DNA of 64,000 nucleotides from Porogramme epimiltina (taxonomy: Eukaryota > Basidiomycota > Agaricomycetes > Polyporales > Polyporaceae): assembly GCA_900155495.1 (NCBI GenBank), contig FTLJ01000311.1:1-64000 (forward strand), written 5' to 3'. The notes beneath the pieces are model-generated. The model did not search any database, had not been told where the DNA came from, and worked only from the letters and a program-made list of their open reading frames with translations. Position numbers and translations under genes: made by a program. How positions within the stretch are numbered: the stretch's first letter is position 1; each line of letters starts with the position of its first letter. Below are positions 24,171 to 37,900 of this stretch, one piece after another.

Positions 24171-27100
24171 TCCGTTGTTGGCGGAGACGACTTGAGGTGG
24201 ATTCTGGAATAATGAAGGTGGCGCGACTGATTGTCTTGACGTGGCCATGTTTTGTTGAAATGGTTTAAAGTTGTAGAAATAAGCCGAACACGTACAATTT
24301 GGACGGGGTCTTTTTGTTATAGTCACATGCGGGCTAGAAGGCCACCAGCTTGAACAGCTTCATTCGGCGGTTAATGGCCGTAGTGGTGAGGGCGCCCCTC
24401 AACGGCGGTGACGCCCAGCTGGGAAGGAATCCTTCCTGCGGACAGCACACCACATGTCTGGGTCTTTGTTCTAGTTTAGGGCGCACAGCTCGGTTGCTAA
24501 TGTAATGCGCCGCAGACAGAAAATGCATGATGCCTGTAGCTGGAACCAATCAGTTATCGCCGTTCGGGTTCGGAGGTGTCCATAGACAGTAACCGAATAG
24601 CATTTCGTAGTACGGCGGGTGTGCAGTGCAATGTCTTCGGTTACAAGGCACTTCCCACCGAATCAAGGATCAAAAATAACGTGCGACTACGCGCTGGGCT
24701 CGAAGGCGCGCGGATGATTTGATTGGGACGGCGATCATACTCACGGACTCTGGTGAACCGGAATAGGATCAACTTTGGTGAAGTGCCGCGCGCGTAGGTA
24801 GCCACAGACACCTACAATCCTGCCGCGCAGCAGGTGCCATTGCAGTTCGCAGTAAGTCTAATGAAGAGCATTAGTGGCAATTGACTCTGATAAATTCGCC
24901 CAGGTAGGCATGCCCCAGACGTAACTAGTCCTCCGGTCGTCCATCAAGCACGCCGGCGTTGAAAGTAAAGCTTCTCTGCAGCAGTTTGGAACATGAGCCC
25001 GAATAACGGGGCACGATGAGTCATGATTTGAGATTATAGCTTACCGGACTTGACTGAGATCTAACACCTATGTGTGCTGGGGACTGTTGGCGAGCTGGGC
25101 GTGATGGTTTCATGTGATGTTTGTAACGTCAGAGCCAGCTGCGAGAGGTAGGAAGTCCGATGCGGGTGCTTTTAGAGCAATACAGACACTCCAGAATGCT
25201 AGGTGACACTTGGATTAGGTGACGCAAGTGTGTGGTTGGAGTAAACCGCCGCCTGCGCTGACCGTCGTCTGTCTCGAGCTTCAAGGGTGACTCTGCAAAG
25301 CATCTCAGTACCGTGAACACGGAGATTCAGCACAGCAAATGACTCTGTGGCTGACAGAGCACAGAACGTATCCTAGTCATATTGTACCGTGGCGTGCCGA
25401 GTGTATAAGGAGATTGAAGACGAGACAACCTAGAGAGAAAAAACTGTAATTAAAGGTGTATTTTGCTATGATGCGCAAATTCTAGGCCTGAGACGGCCAC
25501 CTACGGCCGGTTTGTGTCAGTTAATTGAACATTTACCAAGAGAAAGGCCTAATTTTTTCGACTGCAGGAATGAGGACGCAAACAGTCAAACATCTGTGCC
25601 CGATAGAGAACAAGAGCAGACCGTGATTTGCGACTTGGCAGCCGCCCGTGTGGCTGGGCGCGCGAGAACGGTGACATGAGGAGATTGAGAAGTTTTACCA
25701 TGCGTACTACGATATGAAACATAAAACAAAATGGCTGAGAGTGTGCGCTCGTGGGTGGGTGCATTTGACTGAGGAGTCAGTGTAGGCGAAGCGGGCAGGA
25801 GGTGGTGGTGGGAGCGGTGGCGGCCACGCCGATGCCACGCGAGCGAGGCAAGATCCGATCGAGGACAGGCGGCGTTAGCCGGGCGAGCGGCGCGTCTCGC
25901 GCGCCGTCCTTTCCCTCTCCCGTCATGTTTCCAACCTCCCCGGGTCTTCAAACAGCTCTCCGACGGTCTCATGCGTAGCGACTTGCTCGATGTATGCGCC
26001 TACAATCCCACGAATGCGGATGCCTGCATGCCCATCAATGGTCAGAACACTCCAACCTCAACAGCTCGGGTACGTTCCTCGCTTATTCTTGACCGGAAGC
26101 ATCATCCATGCGTGCTGCGAGCTGCACATATCCGGGTTTTTCACAAGTCTTGGAATGAAATATCATTTGTATGGGTCACGCATGACTCGCTGGGCAGTGG
26201 ACATCGGTCGAGTTAGCCACCGGTTCGCTGGCCGGTGGAGACCTCCGTGTCTAGCCATCTGCCTCTCGACACCCGAGCTTGACCGTCTTACATGGCCCAG
26301 TAGCAAGCTTTCGGGTCGATCGATCTATCTCCTTGAGGTCTTATTGCTTCATTTTCCTTTTCCGCACTCTGTGGCCACCCGAGGCTGCGCCACGGCTGTT
26401 GACGTGCAGTGGCCAGCGGGCGACCAACAGGTGTCCCTGGGCAAATGCGCCAGTGTCACCGCCACTCAGGTGATCTGATGGACTGCATACTCTAAATTGT
26501 CCCATAGCCTCATTCGGGTCACCGCATACGGACTCTTTGTGCTCTCTCCGAGCGCAGAGCAACGGCCGGAGAGTGTTGTCTCTTTCACCGGTATTTTGAG
26601 CTCGCCCGTATGGGCTTTGCCTTCGCCGCGGCCATGATGAGTGCAGGATGTGTACACATGCGTTACCTTGTGCGCTCCCGAGCTTATTATCGTGCTGTCT
26701 ACTTTGTGGCTCGGAGGAAGGTTTCAGTAGAACTGGTGACCTCAATTTCACAACGCTCGCGCTACTCTAGAGTCCACATGCAAGTGAGCCTTGACCGGGG
26801 GATGTGATTGACATTGACATCACACCCAAGTGCTTCTCCGTCACTCGTGATCACACACATTCATGATAGGTGATGCTGACCATCGTCTAATCGTAGGCGC
26901 TCTAGATGTCCCGGTAGCTCCGTGAATCGCCGCTAGGTTGTAATGTCGCCCGCACCAGAAGCTCCGGACGGAATGTCGGTCGACAGGGACACGGCCATGC
27001 ATCGGTAGTCTGGAATCGTCCTGTGGTCTCCGTGAGTACGCCGCCTTTCAGAGCATTTCGAATCAGCAACGGTCCGCATCCATTTCTAATGCATGCCGGA

Positions 27101-27746
27101 CCTTTGTTCTCAACTGAGCCAACCTATTTGATAGCCTCTTCCAACAACTTTGTCACAGCGGGAGCTCACCCGGAAGGATGACCCCGGTTTATCTATCCGA
27201 ATCGTACACCTACCCGTGTATTGTCCATGCTGAAACCACGCGCGGAGCACCACATTGGGAGTTGTATCCGGCTCTGTTCCTGAGCGGATACTCGTATGAG
27301 GTACTTTTTCCATACGATACTCAGCGCCCATATAAGTGATGCCCACAATTTTCCAAATTAGTCCTCAGCTACACCGGCTAGATCAGAGATTAGCGCATCG
27401 GCCAACGCCTTGAGGCTTCCGCGCTTGTGCATCTCCTCAAACAGGACCGTGCGGTGCGTTACTCAAACATCGTTAGGTTACCTTTCCAGGAAGGCCTGCT
27501 TCGGTCCGTAGGCCACTGAGCTCCGACACCACGATGATGATGACACAGTGGAGGGTTGGTGGTTTGCAGGCATCTCGCCGGCGGCATGCCCGAGTCACAG
27601 CCCAAGGCCCGCCTGAGTGACCGTCCACCCCTGACGGCGTAGTTAGCCAACACAGTGCGTGCATCATAGTTCATACGGCCACCAGTCAGCGAAGCTCTTG
27701 ATTGACCTCCAACACAGCCAGGAACGCTTCCTCGTTATAAGGAGCC
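24171..27746. other. Gene-poor intergenic region
   Basis: About 3.6 kb with only short open frames on both strands. A GC-rich patch lies at about 25,790-25,960. I see no domain, terminal repeat or RNA gene. The last few hundred bases are presumably the promoter of the transcription-factor gene. Confidence 0.5.
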
Positions 27747-29950
27747 ATGTTCCGTCCCGACGAATGGCACCAAACACCTCATCCTCTCTTCACTCACACC
27801 ACTCAACTAGTCATGCAACCACCTCTCGAACGCGGAAGGGCTTGCTCGCGATGCAGGCGAGTGATTTTGCTATGTCATTGCGCCACATTGTACTGACATA
27901 TCATCAACTAGGCGTCGCAAGATGGTTTGTTAGTTTTTTGTGCTATGCCCATTAGACTACTAACGTGTGTAACGCAGCGCTGCGATGGTCAACGTCCGGC
28001 TTGCACACAATGTGTGCGTGCGGACCGGGGGGAAGATTGTGAATATCTTGACGGACCTGGGCCGACGCCGAATCAAGAGCTCGAGGGCCAGATCGCAATT
28101 CTAGAAGGGAGAATTCAGAATATAATGGCCGGGTCCGCACCAGTTTCACTGCATGATCCTTACGAAGCATGGCGTCAAGCGCAGCGTGAGCGTGTCCAGC
28201 AAACTTCAAATGATCCTACACGAGCCCTGTGCGTTGTTCAGCATTTCTATTATAGCATATAACGCTAATAATGACTTGAACCCCTCAATTAGAGTGCGGG
28301 AGTTTGTCCAGCATGCGAGCGAGTTCGGATTCTTCCTGCACATCCACCGTTTCCTAGACAAGGTGTATACTCAGGCCAACCGTAACAACAGCAGCCTCAC
28401 AATCTTGCTCAACGTCATCTACCTCCTCGGCGCAAGGCTATCGAGAGACCCGCAGATCAGGTCCCAGGAACAAGGCTTTTTGTCGCGGGCGCTGCAGCAT
28501 ATTCCGACGGCGCTGCCTGAAGACCCACAGGGCGCGATTTACGTTATGCAAGCGGAAGTCCTCCTTGCCAACTACTTCTTCAACGGCAGCCGCCAGCTCG
28601 AGGGGGTGTATCACACCAACGCCGCGGTCTCAATTGCGATGGCGTCCAAGCTTCACCTGATTCGCAGCAATCGGCGCAGCCGGTCCACTGCGGAGGCGAA
28701 CAGCTATCGACTGCCACCCCCCGCCGATGCGCTTGAGGAGGGAGAACGTATTAATGGCTTCTGGACGGTCTTCATCCTCGATCGCTGCTGGGCCATTGCT
28801 TCCGGCTCGGCGCCCGCATTCACGGATGATGAATCGACCGGGACCCAAATCGACACGCCATGGCCAATGGATTTGGGGATGTACCAAAGCGTGAGTTCAC
28901 GAGACCAGTGTGGTACGCTTACGATCATGAGGGAGACTAATGGGTTTGATGACGCCAGCACCCTTTCCCCGGAGACTTCCGCACGGCGCGGACCGTCCAC
29001 TCTTTTGTTGCCGGCGCACCCGCCAGCGCACACGCGGCGGGCCAGAGCATCTTGGCGCTTCAAGCAAAGGCCGCAATTCTGTATGGGTTGGCGACGCGCC
29101 TCGCGTCCAGGTACAATCCTTGTGGGTACCTTCCTCTTCTCGTACAGGCGTCAGCCCCTGACCTGTGGCTGAGATGAATTAGCGTCCCAAGGAAGCTTCC
29201 TCTCCATGGACAATCGTATTCAACGGTTCCGGGAGGAACTTCCGCGCCTGGACCGGTTCGATCCCTCACGCACAGAGATTCGTGTGGCGCTCATGGCGCA
29301 CACGCTCGCCCAGTGTGCGAGCATCCAGCTCCACACGCCACTCGTCCAAGACCGCGTCACGGCGAACAGCCGCACGTACGAGGCCGCTCACGCCGCCGCC
29401 GAGAACTTGCGGCGCGTCAACATTGGTATATTCGGTTGTGTGAACCCATTCATGGGGGTGAGTGGCATCTCCAGCTTCTCGCTCCCCGAAACCCCCTTCT
29501 CCGGCACCCAATCCCCAATCTTTGTGGTGCAATCATCATGCTGTGGCGCCGCCGGCGGGCACGTGATGTCCACCGCTTCTTTTCCCTCTATGCCCGTATC
29601 ATCCGCCGTGCTGACCGCCCGCTGTCTCGCGTCATAGATATTGTGGGGCTCCGTAGCGAAGGTGATCACTCAGGGAATTACGACCGGACGGCGGCTGCGA
29701 TCCGCCGGTGCACCCCCGTCGGCACAGAACATGCCTGCGAACGAGCAGACCCTCCAGGAGGAGCTAGGCAGGGTCATCGCGGTCATGAACCAGAATTCGG
29801 GTGTGTCCCCCTTGATGAGTGAGTGTCGTCCTTTGTCTTCCTTCGCGTGATGATCGCGTGATAAATGGATCCCTTCGTGTTGGCTGATGTCATATCGTTT
29901 TCTCCGCCCATGCAGCTGCACAGGTCGCGAGCTTCCGCTCGCGCACGTGA
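27747..29950 (+). CDS. Zn2Cys6 fungal transcription factor
   Basis: Eight predicted exons: 27747-27856, 27912-27924, 27978-28228, 28293-28890, 28959-29121, 29174-29457, 29638-29818, 29916-29950; 1,635 bp, 544 residues. The N-terminal binuclear zinc cluster reads CSRCRRRKMRCDGQRPAC, then CVRADRGEDC, with all six cysteines. A short acidic linker and coiled-coil-like stretch follow, then a fungal transcription-factor middle homology region over roughly residues 130-450 (EFGFFLHIHRF, FWTVFILDRCWA, MDNRIQRFREELPRLD). Such proteins bind CGG-rich DNA, usually as dimers, and regulate metabolism; the target is unknown. The first intron is GC-AG (donor GCGAGT) and exon 2 is only 13 bp; only this combination yields the intact CRRRKMRC motif. 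The sixth intron (180 bp) is long. An internal in-frame ATG at 27,813 is an alternative start. No metabolic cluster surrounds it. Confidence 0.88.
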
Positions 29951-31071
29951 ACAAACATAGATGGACTCGGCAGCCTATCTACCACCGTAATATGGCCCCC
30001 GACACGCATACACTAAACCATAGACAAATGTGTCCACAAGTCCTCTCGCGGTTTAGGCTCTAGAAGGACTATTGGCGGACTACTTCCGAAGCTTTCGTAT
30101 TTCTTCTTGCTAACATATGATCCTTCAAGATCACTTTTCTTCTTTCTCACCCTAATATAATTTCCTTACAATATTTAGTTTCTTGGTAGATCTATTTATT
30201 CCTCAGGTGTCCAACGCGTGCAGTGCTTCTCGGCCTGTCGCATTGTTGTGTATTTGTACTGTAGCCTTGTCCGGAGTACTGTATTTCTACCCCTGATGCA
30301 ACTCCCGGTATTCCCGCCGTGCCTGGGACACTCCCCGAAGCCGTCTGAAGCTCATTCGTGCCTGTGAGGTTGCCGTCGTGTTTCTTCTCAAGCTCCCCGC
30401 CCATCAGGTGACGCGTGGGTCTGTGTACTCCAGCACTGCATTCTCGCACTGTGCACTTTGACTGCGCCGCTCTCTGCCGCGTCAAGCATCAACAATCTCT
30501 CAAGGAGTATAGCCCGTGTCACAGCTCCTGCGGTACCTGGCACATGAACGTTATCCAGACGCGGAGCGCACTCCCCGGCGTGCACTATGACTGATAGCGC
30601 GGCTTGTGGCGGGCTGCCCTCATGCGGTCCTTTCCCAGGTTGTCCGGGCATGGATGGTCGCAGGCCCGACATTCGATCTGTGCGATGGGGTTTTACATCC
30701 AAGTTGCGAGCCAAGACTGGTGGCGGAAGGAGAATACAAGGGCAGCACGAAACCGCGCCAGTGTGGGCGCCATCAACGACGCCTTGGTACGAGGCTTACG
30801 GGCTCCCCAATGGACTCGGACATCTTCGAGCCGGAACCTCGAGGCATTCTCTTTCCATCCGGCCTACGATCGGGGCGCAAGGGAAGATTGGAACGGTAAT
30901 CGCGAGCGACAACGGCGTGTGTGTGTACAATTAACCAACTATCCGGACCGCCCCTCGCCTCTTTCCGTCCTCCGCGACTGCTTCCACATCCGTTTCCACA
31001 TCCGCCTCCACATCGCCTGCGCCCACCGCGTCTACCCTATCCAACTTCCGCACGAGCCGCCACGCCACCCT
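29951..31071. other. Intergenic region between convergent genes
   Basis: About 1.1 kb downstream of the transcription factor and of the minus-strand gene ending at 31,072. The left half is AT-rich, with TATATTT-like and polyadenylation-like stretches near 30,150-30,200. Nothing else is recognisable. Confidence 0.55.
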
Positions 31072-33607
31072 TCACGCACGGAACTTGGTGAAAATGGTAC
31101 GCAGCGGAACAGCCATTCTGCTCCCGCCCGTCGCGTGCTTCGGGGACGCGTGTGCGCCAGCGGCGTCTCCTCCGTTCGCGCCCTTCGACTTCCGGGCGCT
31201 CGACGGGGTCTGCCTCGGCCCCCCCACGCTCGCGCCGGGGGAGTTTGCTTTCTCCTTGGCAGGCGAAAACCTCAACACGCGCCCATTAAGAGGAAGGGGC
31301 GACGAGATCGCACGCGTGCCGCTAGCATCCACGTTCTCCCTGCCCTTGCGCGCGCCGGCCGCCTTCTGGGGCGTGCTCTGCGCCGGCCGCTTCGTCGTGA
31401 CGGGGATGAGCGGCACGGCGTCGCGGTGGCGCTCGGCGGGCACGGGCATGTTGAGCCGTGTGTTCGCCGCCCGCAGCGGTGCGCGGCGGCGGGCGTCGAG
31501 TAGGGCGGGTGTCGGCGCACGGGGACTCGGACCCGAGCCCGCGCCCTTCCGCGCGAGGGGGCTCTCGTCAGGCGGCTGCAGGCCGGGTGCGCCCACGACC
31601 GCACCGCCCACGCCGGATCCGACGGGCGGGCGACGCGCGAAGGCGCGCACCGCGGGGTGTTTCGCCATGGTGCCCGACCGGAGTGCGGGGGCGGACCGCG
31701 GGGCTGGGGGCAGTGGGCCCGTGGGAGCGGGCGAGAGGCGCGGCGGAAAGGACGCGGCAGCGGTAGTCGTCGCCGTCGAGCCTCGAGTTGACGCGTCAGA
31801 CCTCAAGTCGTTGGGGGAGTGCACTTCACGTAAAGGGGAGCGCCTGAACGGGAGTGTTGTCCAAGAGGCGCGTCCGCGTGGTGGTGAAGTGGAGGACTTG
31901 AGATCTTGTCGCGAGGGCGTGCCTGGACAGGATATGGGGCGGCAGGGAGGGGCAATATCATCGGAGGGGCAGAGCGGCCCCTCGACGACGTACTCGTGCA
32001 GGCTAGGCACGGCGGAGAAACGAACACTCTTCTTCTCCTTGAGGATCCCTCGCACGGGTAGCTTTGCACTGGTGGTACTTGATGGGCGTGATCCAGGGGC
32101 TGGGGTCAGGACATCGGTCCCTTGCATCTCGAGCGTAGCAGGGGCAGGAGCCTCAAAAGGCACGGGCTCGTCGGGGAGTAAGTCCACTTCCCGGTCCGCA
32201 AATGAAGAATACGTCTTCTCGACCTTCTCGACGAGAGCAGGCTCAAAATCGCCGTCGGGTGCCTGGATGATCACAGTCTTGCGGCGCATCTGCTTCGGAT
32301 TTGATGTCGGGATTCGCTGTATTTCCTCGCTCACATCGGCGTTGTCGTGGTTGCAGGACATCGCACTGGATGGACCTGTCGGACATGACCCTCCCATTGT
32401 GGGTGAGGTCGAGGTCGCGGTATACGCCAGGTCGCCGGCTGGGGAAGGAGGGGGTGAGATCTCCGCACAACGGGCTCGGCTGTCGTGCCATTCCACCACC
32501 AGGTCACGCGCGAATGCCCACTCCTCATCGGCATCAGGCAGCTGAGAGCAGTGGACCATACCCCAGCGTGTCTCCTGTTCGTCCTGGGGAAGTGATGGTT
32601 CGGTGGGCGAGAAAGGTGGCGGTGGTACAAGCGATTTGAGGTTACTGCACATAGCGGATAGACCCATGTCGAACTTCGATGGATCGCCAGAGGAAAACGA
32701 GAACGTGGGTGAATTTGCTGCCGATGAACCCAGGAACGCAGATGGAATGTCGGGGTATGAATCGTCTCCGCTTGCACCAGACTTCGTTGGGGTATCGACA
32801 CAAAGCGCAGGCGGTGGCTTCTTTCCCCGTCGCGTGGCAAGAGGCACGTTGCGATCATTGGTCTGGGAGGACTCAAGGGACAGCGGAAGGGTCGCAATTG
32901 AGTTCGACACCATGATTGAGGGGACCAGAAGTGGGGAGTGCCCATGGACGAGTTGGGAACGATCGACAGATACGACCTCTGGTGAGATTGAGTCGCTGAC
33001 ACTTGATAATGAGGGGAAAGGGGCAAAGGACTTCGACTGAGGCAGTGCGGGGTCGGGTATGTCCTGGGCAACAGGGATAGAGGGCTTCTCGAGAGCTACC
33101 AGACCTTCGTACGACGTCCGATGTGAGATGGAACGGTACTCAGTTGCAGGACATATCCCGGTCGTGGAAGCTGTGTCGACTTCTTGATATACAGATTCCT
33201 AGATGCAAGTGATTAATGCATATATCGAGAGATGTAAAGAACACGCGTACAGTCCATGCTTGTATTGATATTTTCTCGATCAGCATCACCTTGAGGCGAG
33301 GTCCAGTAGGAGACGTGATGAGGGGGCGGGATATGCCAGAGTCGGTAGGGGAGGCTGTCGAGGATAACCGAAGTTGGGAAAGCAGCAGCGATGTACCAAT
33401 ATCATGAATGAAGATCAAAGGTTTGCGTCGAGATGGAAAAGGTGGAACATCCTCCGGTGCGATGGATAACTCCGCGATAGAAGGGAGGCTGAATCGAGTC
33501 GAGAGAATGGGCTCGTCGGGATGGGTTGAAAGGATTTCCCGGAGGTCCAAGGTGGCAGTAGACCCAGTGGAGACGATCTGGTCTTGCGATACCGTGGCCA
33601 TGTCCAT
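31072..33607 (-). CDS. Low-complexity protein with a PP1-docking-like KSVRF motif
   Basis: Two predicted exons, 33607-33290 and 33198-31072, give 814 residues from the first in-frame ATG. The protein is Pro/Ser-rich and probably disordered, acidic in the middle and basic (Arg/Ala/Pro) in the last 250 residues. No catalytic domain is visible. The clearest motif is GILKEKKSVRFS, with KSVRF at about residues 496-500. This fits the RVxF consensus used by regulators of protein phosphatase 1, preceded by a GILK element of the kind seen in some PP1-binding nuclear proteins. A role as phosphatase regulator is therefore inference. The open frame continues upstream of the ATG to 33,703, where an acceptor-like ATGACAG stands, and that stretch also looks coding, so a further 5' exon is likely and the true start is unresolved. 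A long antisense frame at 31,085-32,545 is a composition artefact. Confidence 0.7.
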
Positions 33608-33703
33608 CGCGAACGGGGGCTGAGGAGCAGCACTCGAGTGGGGCGAAGGAGAGCTGCCGGTGTACTGACGGCGCCATGGGGGTCTTTGTATCGATGGCTG
33701 ACC

Positions 33704-34989
33704 CTGTCATCCTGTGGGCTGACATGGGTCAAGAAGCTGTTGCATGCGCCCAGCCAATTTCCCAATATCTTGCATGCCACAAGGTAGCTATAATATCCTT
33801 CACGGAGAAGGTGAGGACTTTAGCGGAGATATAGACTATTCTACAGGAAACTTCGTACCGAAGGAGCTATGAGACCGATATTCACACCCGCGAGTTGGGT
33901 TTCGGAAGAGTGCATATGTCCGAAGGAACGAAAACATGTTCTAGCTCTGGTGCAACATGTTCAAGTCTCTCGTGAAAACTGGTGCGTCAAAAAGAACAGT
34001 GAGCGAGACATGATGGATGATGAGCAAGGGCGTCGTGGCGTCGTTGACGCTCGCATGCTGGTCGTCGGCAATCGGTCCACGGACAGCCTGAGCCAACACA
34101 TCCATCCCTCTCCTTCCCCCTCCTTCCTCCCCAATACCCTATCTGTGTCATCTCTCTCTGAGCTGCGTGTTGTCGTCGTTGTCGGCTGGCTGAGGTGGCT
34201 CGAGTGCCGCTGCTCTTCGTAACTTATCCTTTGCCGGAAAACTTCTTCCAGTTGCATCGCCTTCCGTTGCGAGCATCCGATACCCAGGTCCAGGACTCCC
34301 TTTACGCACGCACAGTACGACCAACGACAACCCTGCTACCCTTCCTGCCGCCCAAATCCCCGCAAGTACACTCTAGGCGGCGTGTTTCGCGCTGCCCATT
34401 CTCCTCCATTACTGTAACTTATATCTCTCCCGCCATTTTCCGCCAAACTGTATCCCTTGTTTGTGAGTATACATCTTCTTTCATTCGTTCACAGGATGAG
34501 TCTCTATATTTTTATTTGCACGTCAGTCTGAGTGCCCCTCGGGGCACGGTAGATGCTATTTTCGCAACTCTGATCTGTTATGTGTTGTGCCGTTTACGCC
34601 GGTCCATGCTAACATCTTCAATCACAGTCTATCTTTCGACACAAAGTCCTGGAGGTAATCACGCGCTGTGTACGTCCCTTTCTTCCTCTTACATGGTTGC
34701 TATGCGGTGAGGGTAGAATACGAGGAGAGGCTTGGGAAAGTAGTGTAGCCGTAATCGAATGGGGCCGAGAACGCTGTAGAAGGAACCCTATCATCTGCGA
34801 AACCCGCAAGCAGCGCTCTCACTGGTATCATGGTCGGCGTGTATCGCTTCGGCGGTGTGGGGCACGCACCTTCAAATCTTCTCTCCCTCCTATCCCGCAC
34901 CGCATCCACCGACTTTATGTTTCACGTTGTTGCTCGCAATCTCATAAAGCACCCATACCAGGCACCCTAATCTTCCCACCACCCCATCC
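33704..34989. promoter_or_regulatory. Divergent intergenic region
   Basis: About 1.3 kb between two divergently transcribed genes. The part next to the ELMO gene is rich in CT, typical of fungal promoter/5' UTR sequence. A missing 5' exon of the minus-strand gene may lie at about 33,780-34,000. No clear TATA box. Confidence 0.45.
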
Positions 34990-37900
34990 ATGGCCTCCTA
35001 CATGCCCGAAGACGGCGGTTCTCGCGCACCCTCCACCCCCACCCTCACCAATCCTCAAGTACAGACCAATGGCAAGTCGCAATCACAGCCCAAAGGCGGC
35101 CTAGTTCCCACCAACAATGTCACGACGAAGGACGGCATCACAGTTAGGACTCGGATAGAGCCAAGCCTAGCGGCGGAGGATGTTATCCGGCAGCTGTGCA
35201 TTAGCCTGAAGCTGAAGGATCCGCCTGCCATGTATGCGCTTAGGGACGAGAACGATGAGCTGGTGACGAACGACAACTTACGAAAGAAGATCAAGGCCAA
35301 GATGAACTTGAAGTGAGTATTCCTACCCTCTCTAGGCTTACCCTTATTAATCGACTGTCTTCCATCGTCTTCTCCTAAAGGCTTGTCAACGCGCCGGCCA
35401 TTGAAGCTGCTGAGATTGTGGAGAAACTTGGCGCGAGGGACAGTAGGGATACCAATGCCAAAGTTGGTCTCGCTCTCATGTCGCTCCGTAAATTGATCCG
35501 AGTGAGTGCGCACTTGGACCCCTCATGACTACGTTAGAGGTTGAGATCTTTCCGGGCTTGGTAGGAAGAACAATTCGCCAACGAATTTCTGCAACGGGAC
35601 GGACTTCATGAGCTTGTGGATGTTATCAACACTTCCCATGGCAATACATTAGCTGTACGTTTCTCGAGAGTGTCATAGTCTGGTTGGGTGCTGACATTTG
35701 ACATTCAGTATGCACTGACGGCAATGCAAAACCTCATGGAACTGGATTATGGGTGGTCCAACCTCGATAACAGCTTCATCTTCAGGGTCGTCCAGATACT
35801 CGCCGCAGAACAGTCCCCGATTAACGTTTGTCGGCCCGCGACAGCCATTCTCAAGAAGCTAGTAGAGGCAGATCCTGGCAGCGCACTAGGGGCGCATACA
35901 GCAGCAAGCACAAGCAAGGGGCCGCCGACACCACCACCAGGGTCTGTATACCGGTATGGGTTCGATGTTGTCTTTGAGCAGATGCGGAAGGAGCGGCGGT
36001 TATTGGAGACTGTAGTCAGTCGTCTGGGAAGCGCGGACACGACTATGGCCTTGTACAGGTGTGTCTGTCATCTCTATATGCGTTGATGAAAGGACGTTCA
36101 TGTCAGAATAGCATGATGTTGATCAATTCTCTTATGGCTCACGCGAGTGACCCGCGTTGGGATGAGTTCATCGCCGAGCTGGAGCGGCTGAATGTTCGAA
36201 AGGCTGTTATCGTGCGTCTGGTCCTCTTCTATGTTTCGTTGCGCGAAGGTCCTAAATGTGCTTCCCAGCGGCTCATGTCGTCGCATACAATTGAAGACCT
36301 GACGTCCTGTATCCTCGACTTCCAAGCGAACATGGTCCGCGTGACGTTCAGGAAGAAGACAACCCTCGTCGAGCCTGACTTCGAGCCCCTACACAGTTCT
36401 GCTCTTCAGTTCATTTGGGAAAGGAGCAGATTGCAAGAAGACCGAGAGGATGCGATGACGTCCATAAAGTGGCGTAAACTAGGCTTCGACACGGAGGATA
36501 TCGGACATGAGTTCCGTGAAGTGGGCGTACTTGGTTTGGATTGCTTGGTGCGCATATCCCCAATTCACCGATGGCGCTTAGAGTGACGCAGGAGCACAGA
36601 AATACTTCGTGGATAAGGATTCTGAGCATTGGGCGAATGTCGTGCAAGAACAGCTCAGCCGACCAGAAGAACGGCGGTGTCCGATTGTGAAGGCATCGAA
36701 CGAGGTTACTGACCTACTCTCCGAGCATTGGGCCATCTACGCTCCGGGATGTGCGTACTTCCCTCCCATTTCCGCTCTTATATCCATTAACAAGACACCT
36801 GTTCATCGACAGACTCGACATCGACGACATTCCAGCCGTTCTTCCTCAACTTCTACAAAGTCCATTCACTTGCGCTACAGTTCTTCCTTCGGATGTGGAA
36901 TGAGAGCGGCTCGTCTACAGGCGATTTCCCCCGCCTTGTCGCTCTCACACGAAGCCAGTGCGTCTCTCTATCACTACCTCATGCCTTCATCCCCGTTTAC
37001 ATCCCTACTCTCGTTGTTCAGGGTCAAGGTCGCTTTGAAACGAGAGAACATTCGGCCTTGGCATGAAGTAGAACAAGAGTTCCTCGAGTGCGAGTATCGT
37101 GCCGTCCGTGACAGGCAGATGAAGGAGCTCGAAATGGAGGACGATATCATGAGCAAGGTCCCAATTCGGTACGCTTTGTCGCCTTTCTACCTTGCGCTTG
37201 TGATATTCATGCAGCAATAGGAACCTGAGGGCAAAGTTGTACAAGGAGTCCTTCGAATTTGTTCGGCAGCAGCGTATCCACTGTCTCTTGGAAGGTGCCT
37301 GGTTCATGAACGGCATCCCGCAACAAACAGGCGTCCCCCGAGATACGCTGAAGCCTCCGACCCGACCATGGCGATTCCTCAGGCTGGTAGGTGTGGCAAC
37401 CTTTGACACGTGGCCCATAACTGAACACGGACACGGTAGGATGCCGGTCTGAAGTACCTCCACTACGTCGACAGCGCAGTCAAGTTCCCCGTCCGCAAGG
37501 GCCTCGAAGACCTCCCGGAGCGCATCGAGATCTCCACAATCAGCGAGGTCGCAACGGGCACGTGTGCGCCCTTCCCTCATTTCCGCCGCGACCAGCCGGA
37601 CCTCCCGCTCGGCTCAAGCTCGCCCGTGCTCGCGTCGAGCCTCTCGTTCTCGCTCCTCAGCACGAGCGGCGGCTCCCTCGCAGACCAGATCGCGCCCGAC
37701 CAGGCGCGCTGGGCGGATTGGACCGACGGCCTCAACATGCTCCGCCGCGATGGCGGCCACGTCGCCTCGCAGGAGACGGAGCTGTTCGTCCAGGCGCTGA
37801 CCGAAATTGGGCTCAAGATCAAGCTGCTTGGTGCGTACATGTCCGTCTAGTTTGGTTTCATTGCTTGACTGTTAATTGGGTAATTGTATTGGCAGATCTA

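Noticed and set aside
31085..32545. A 486-codon plus-strand frame
   Set aside because: It lies antisense to the two-exon minus-strand gene, whose frame has the more protein-like sequence and extends through a spliced upstream exon.
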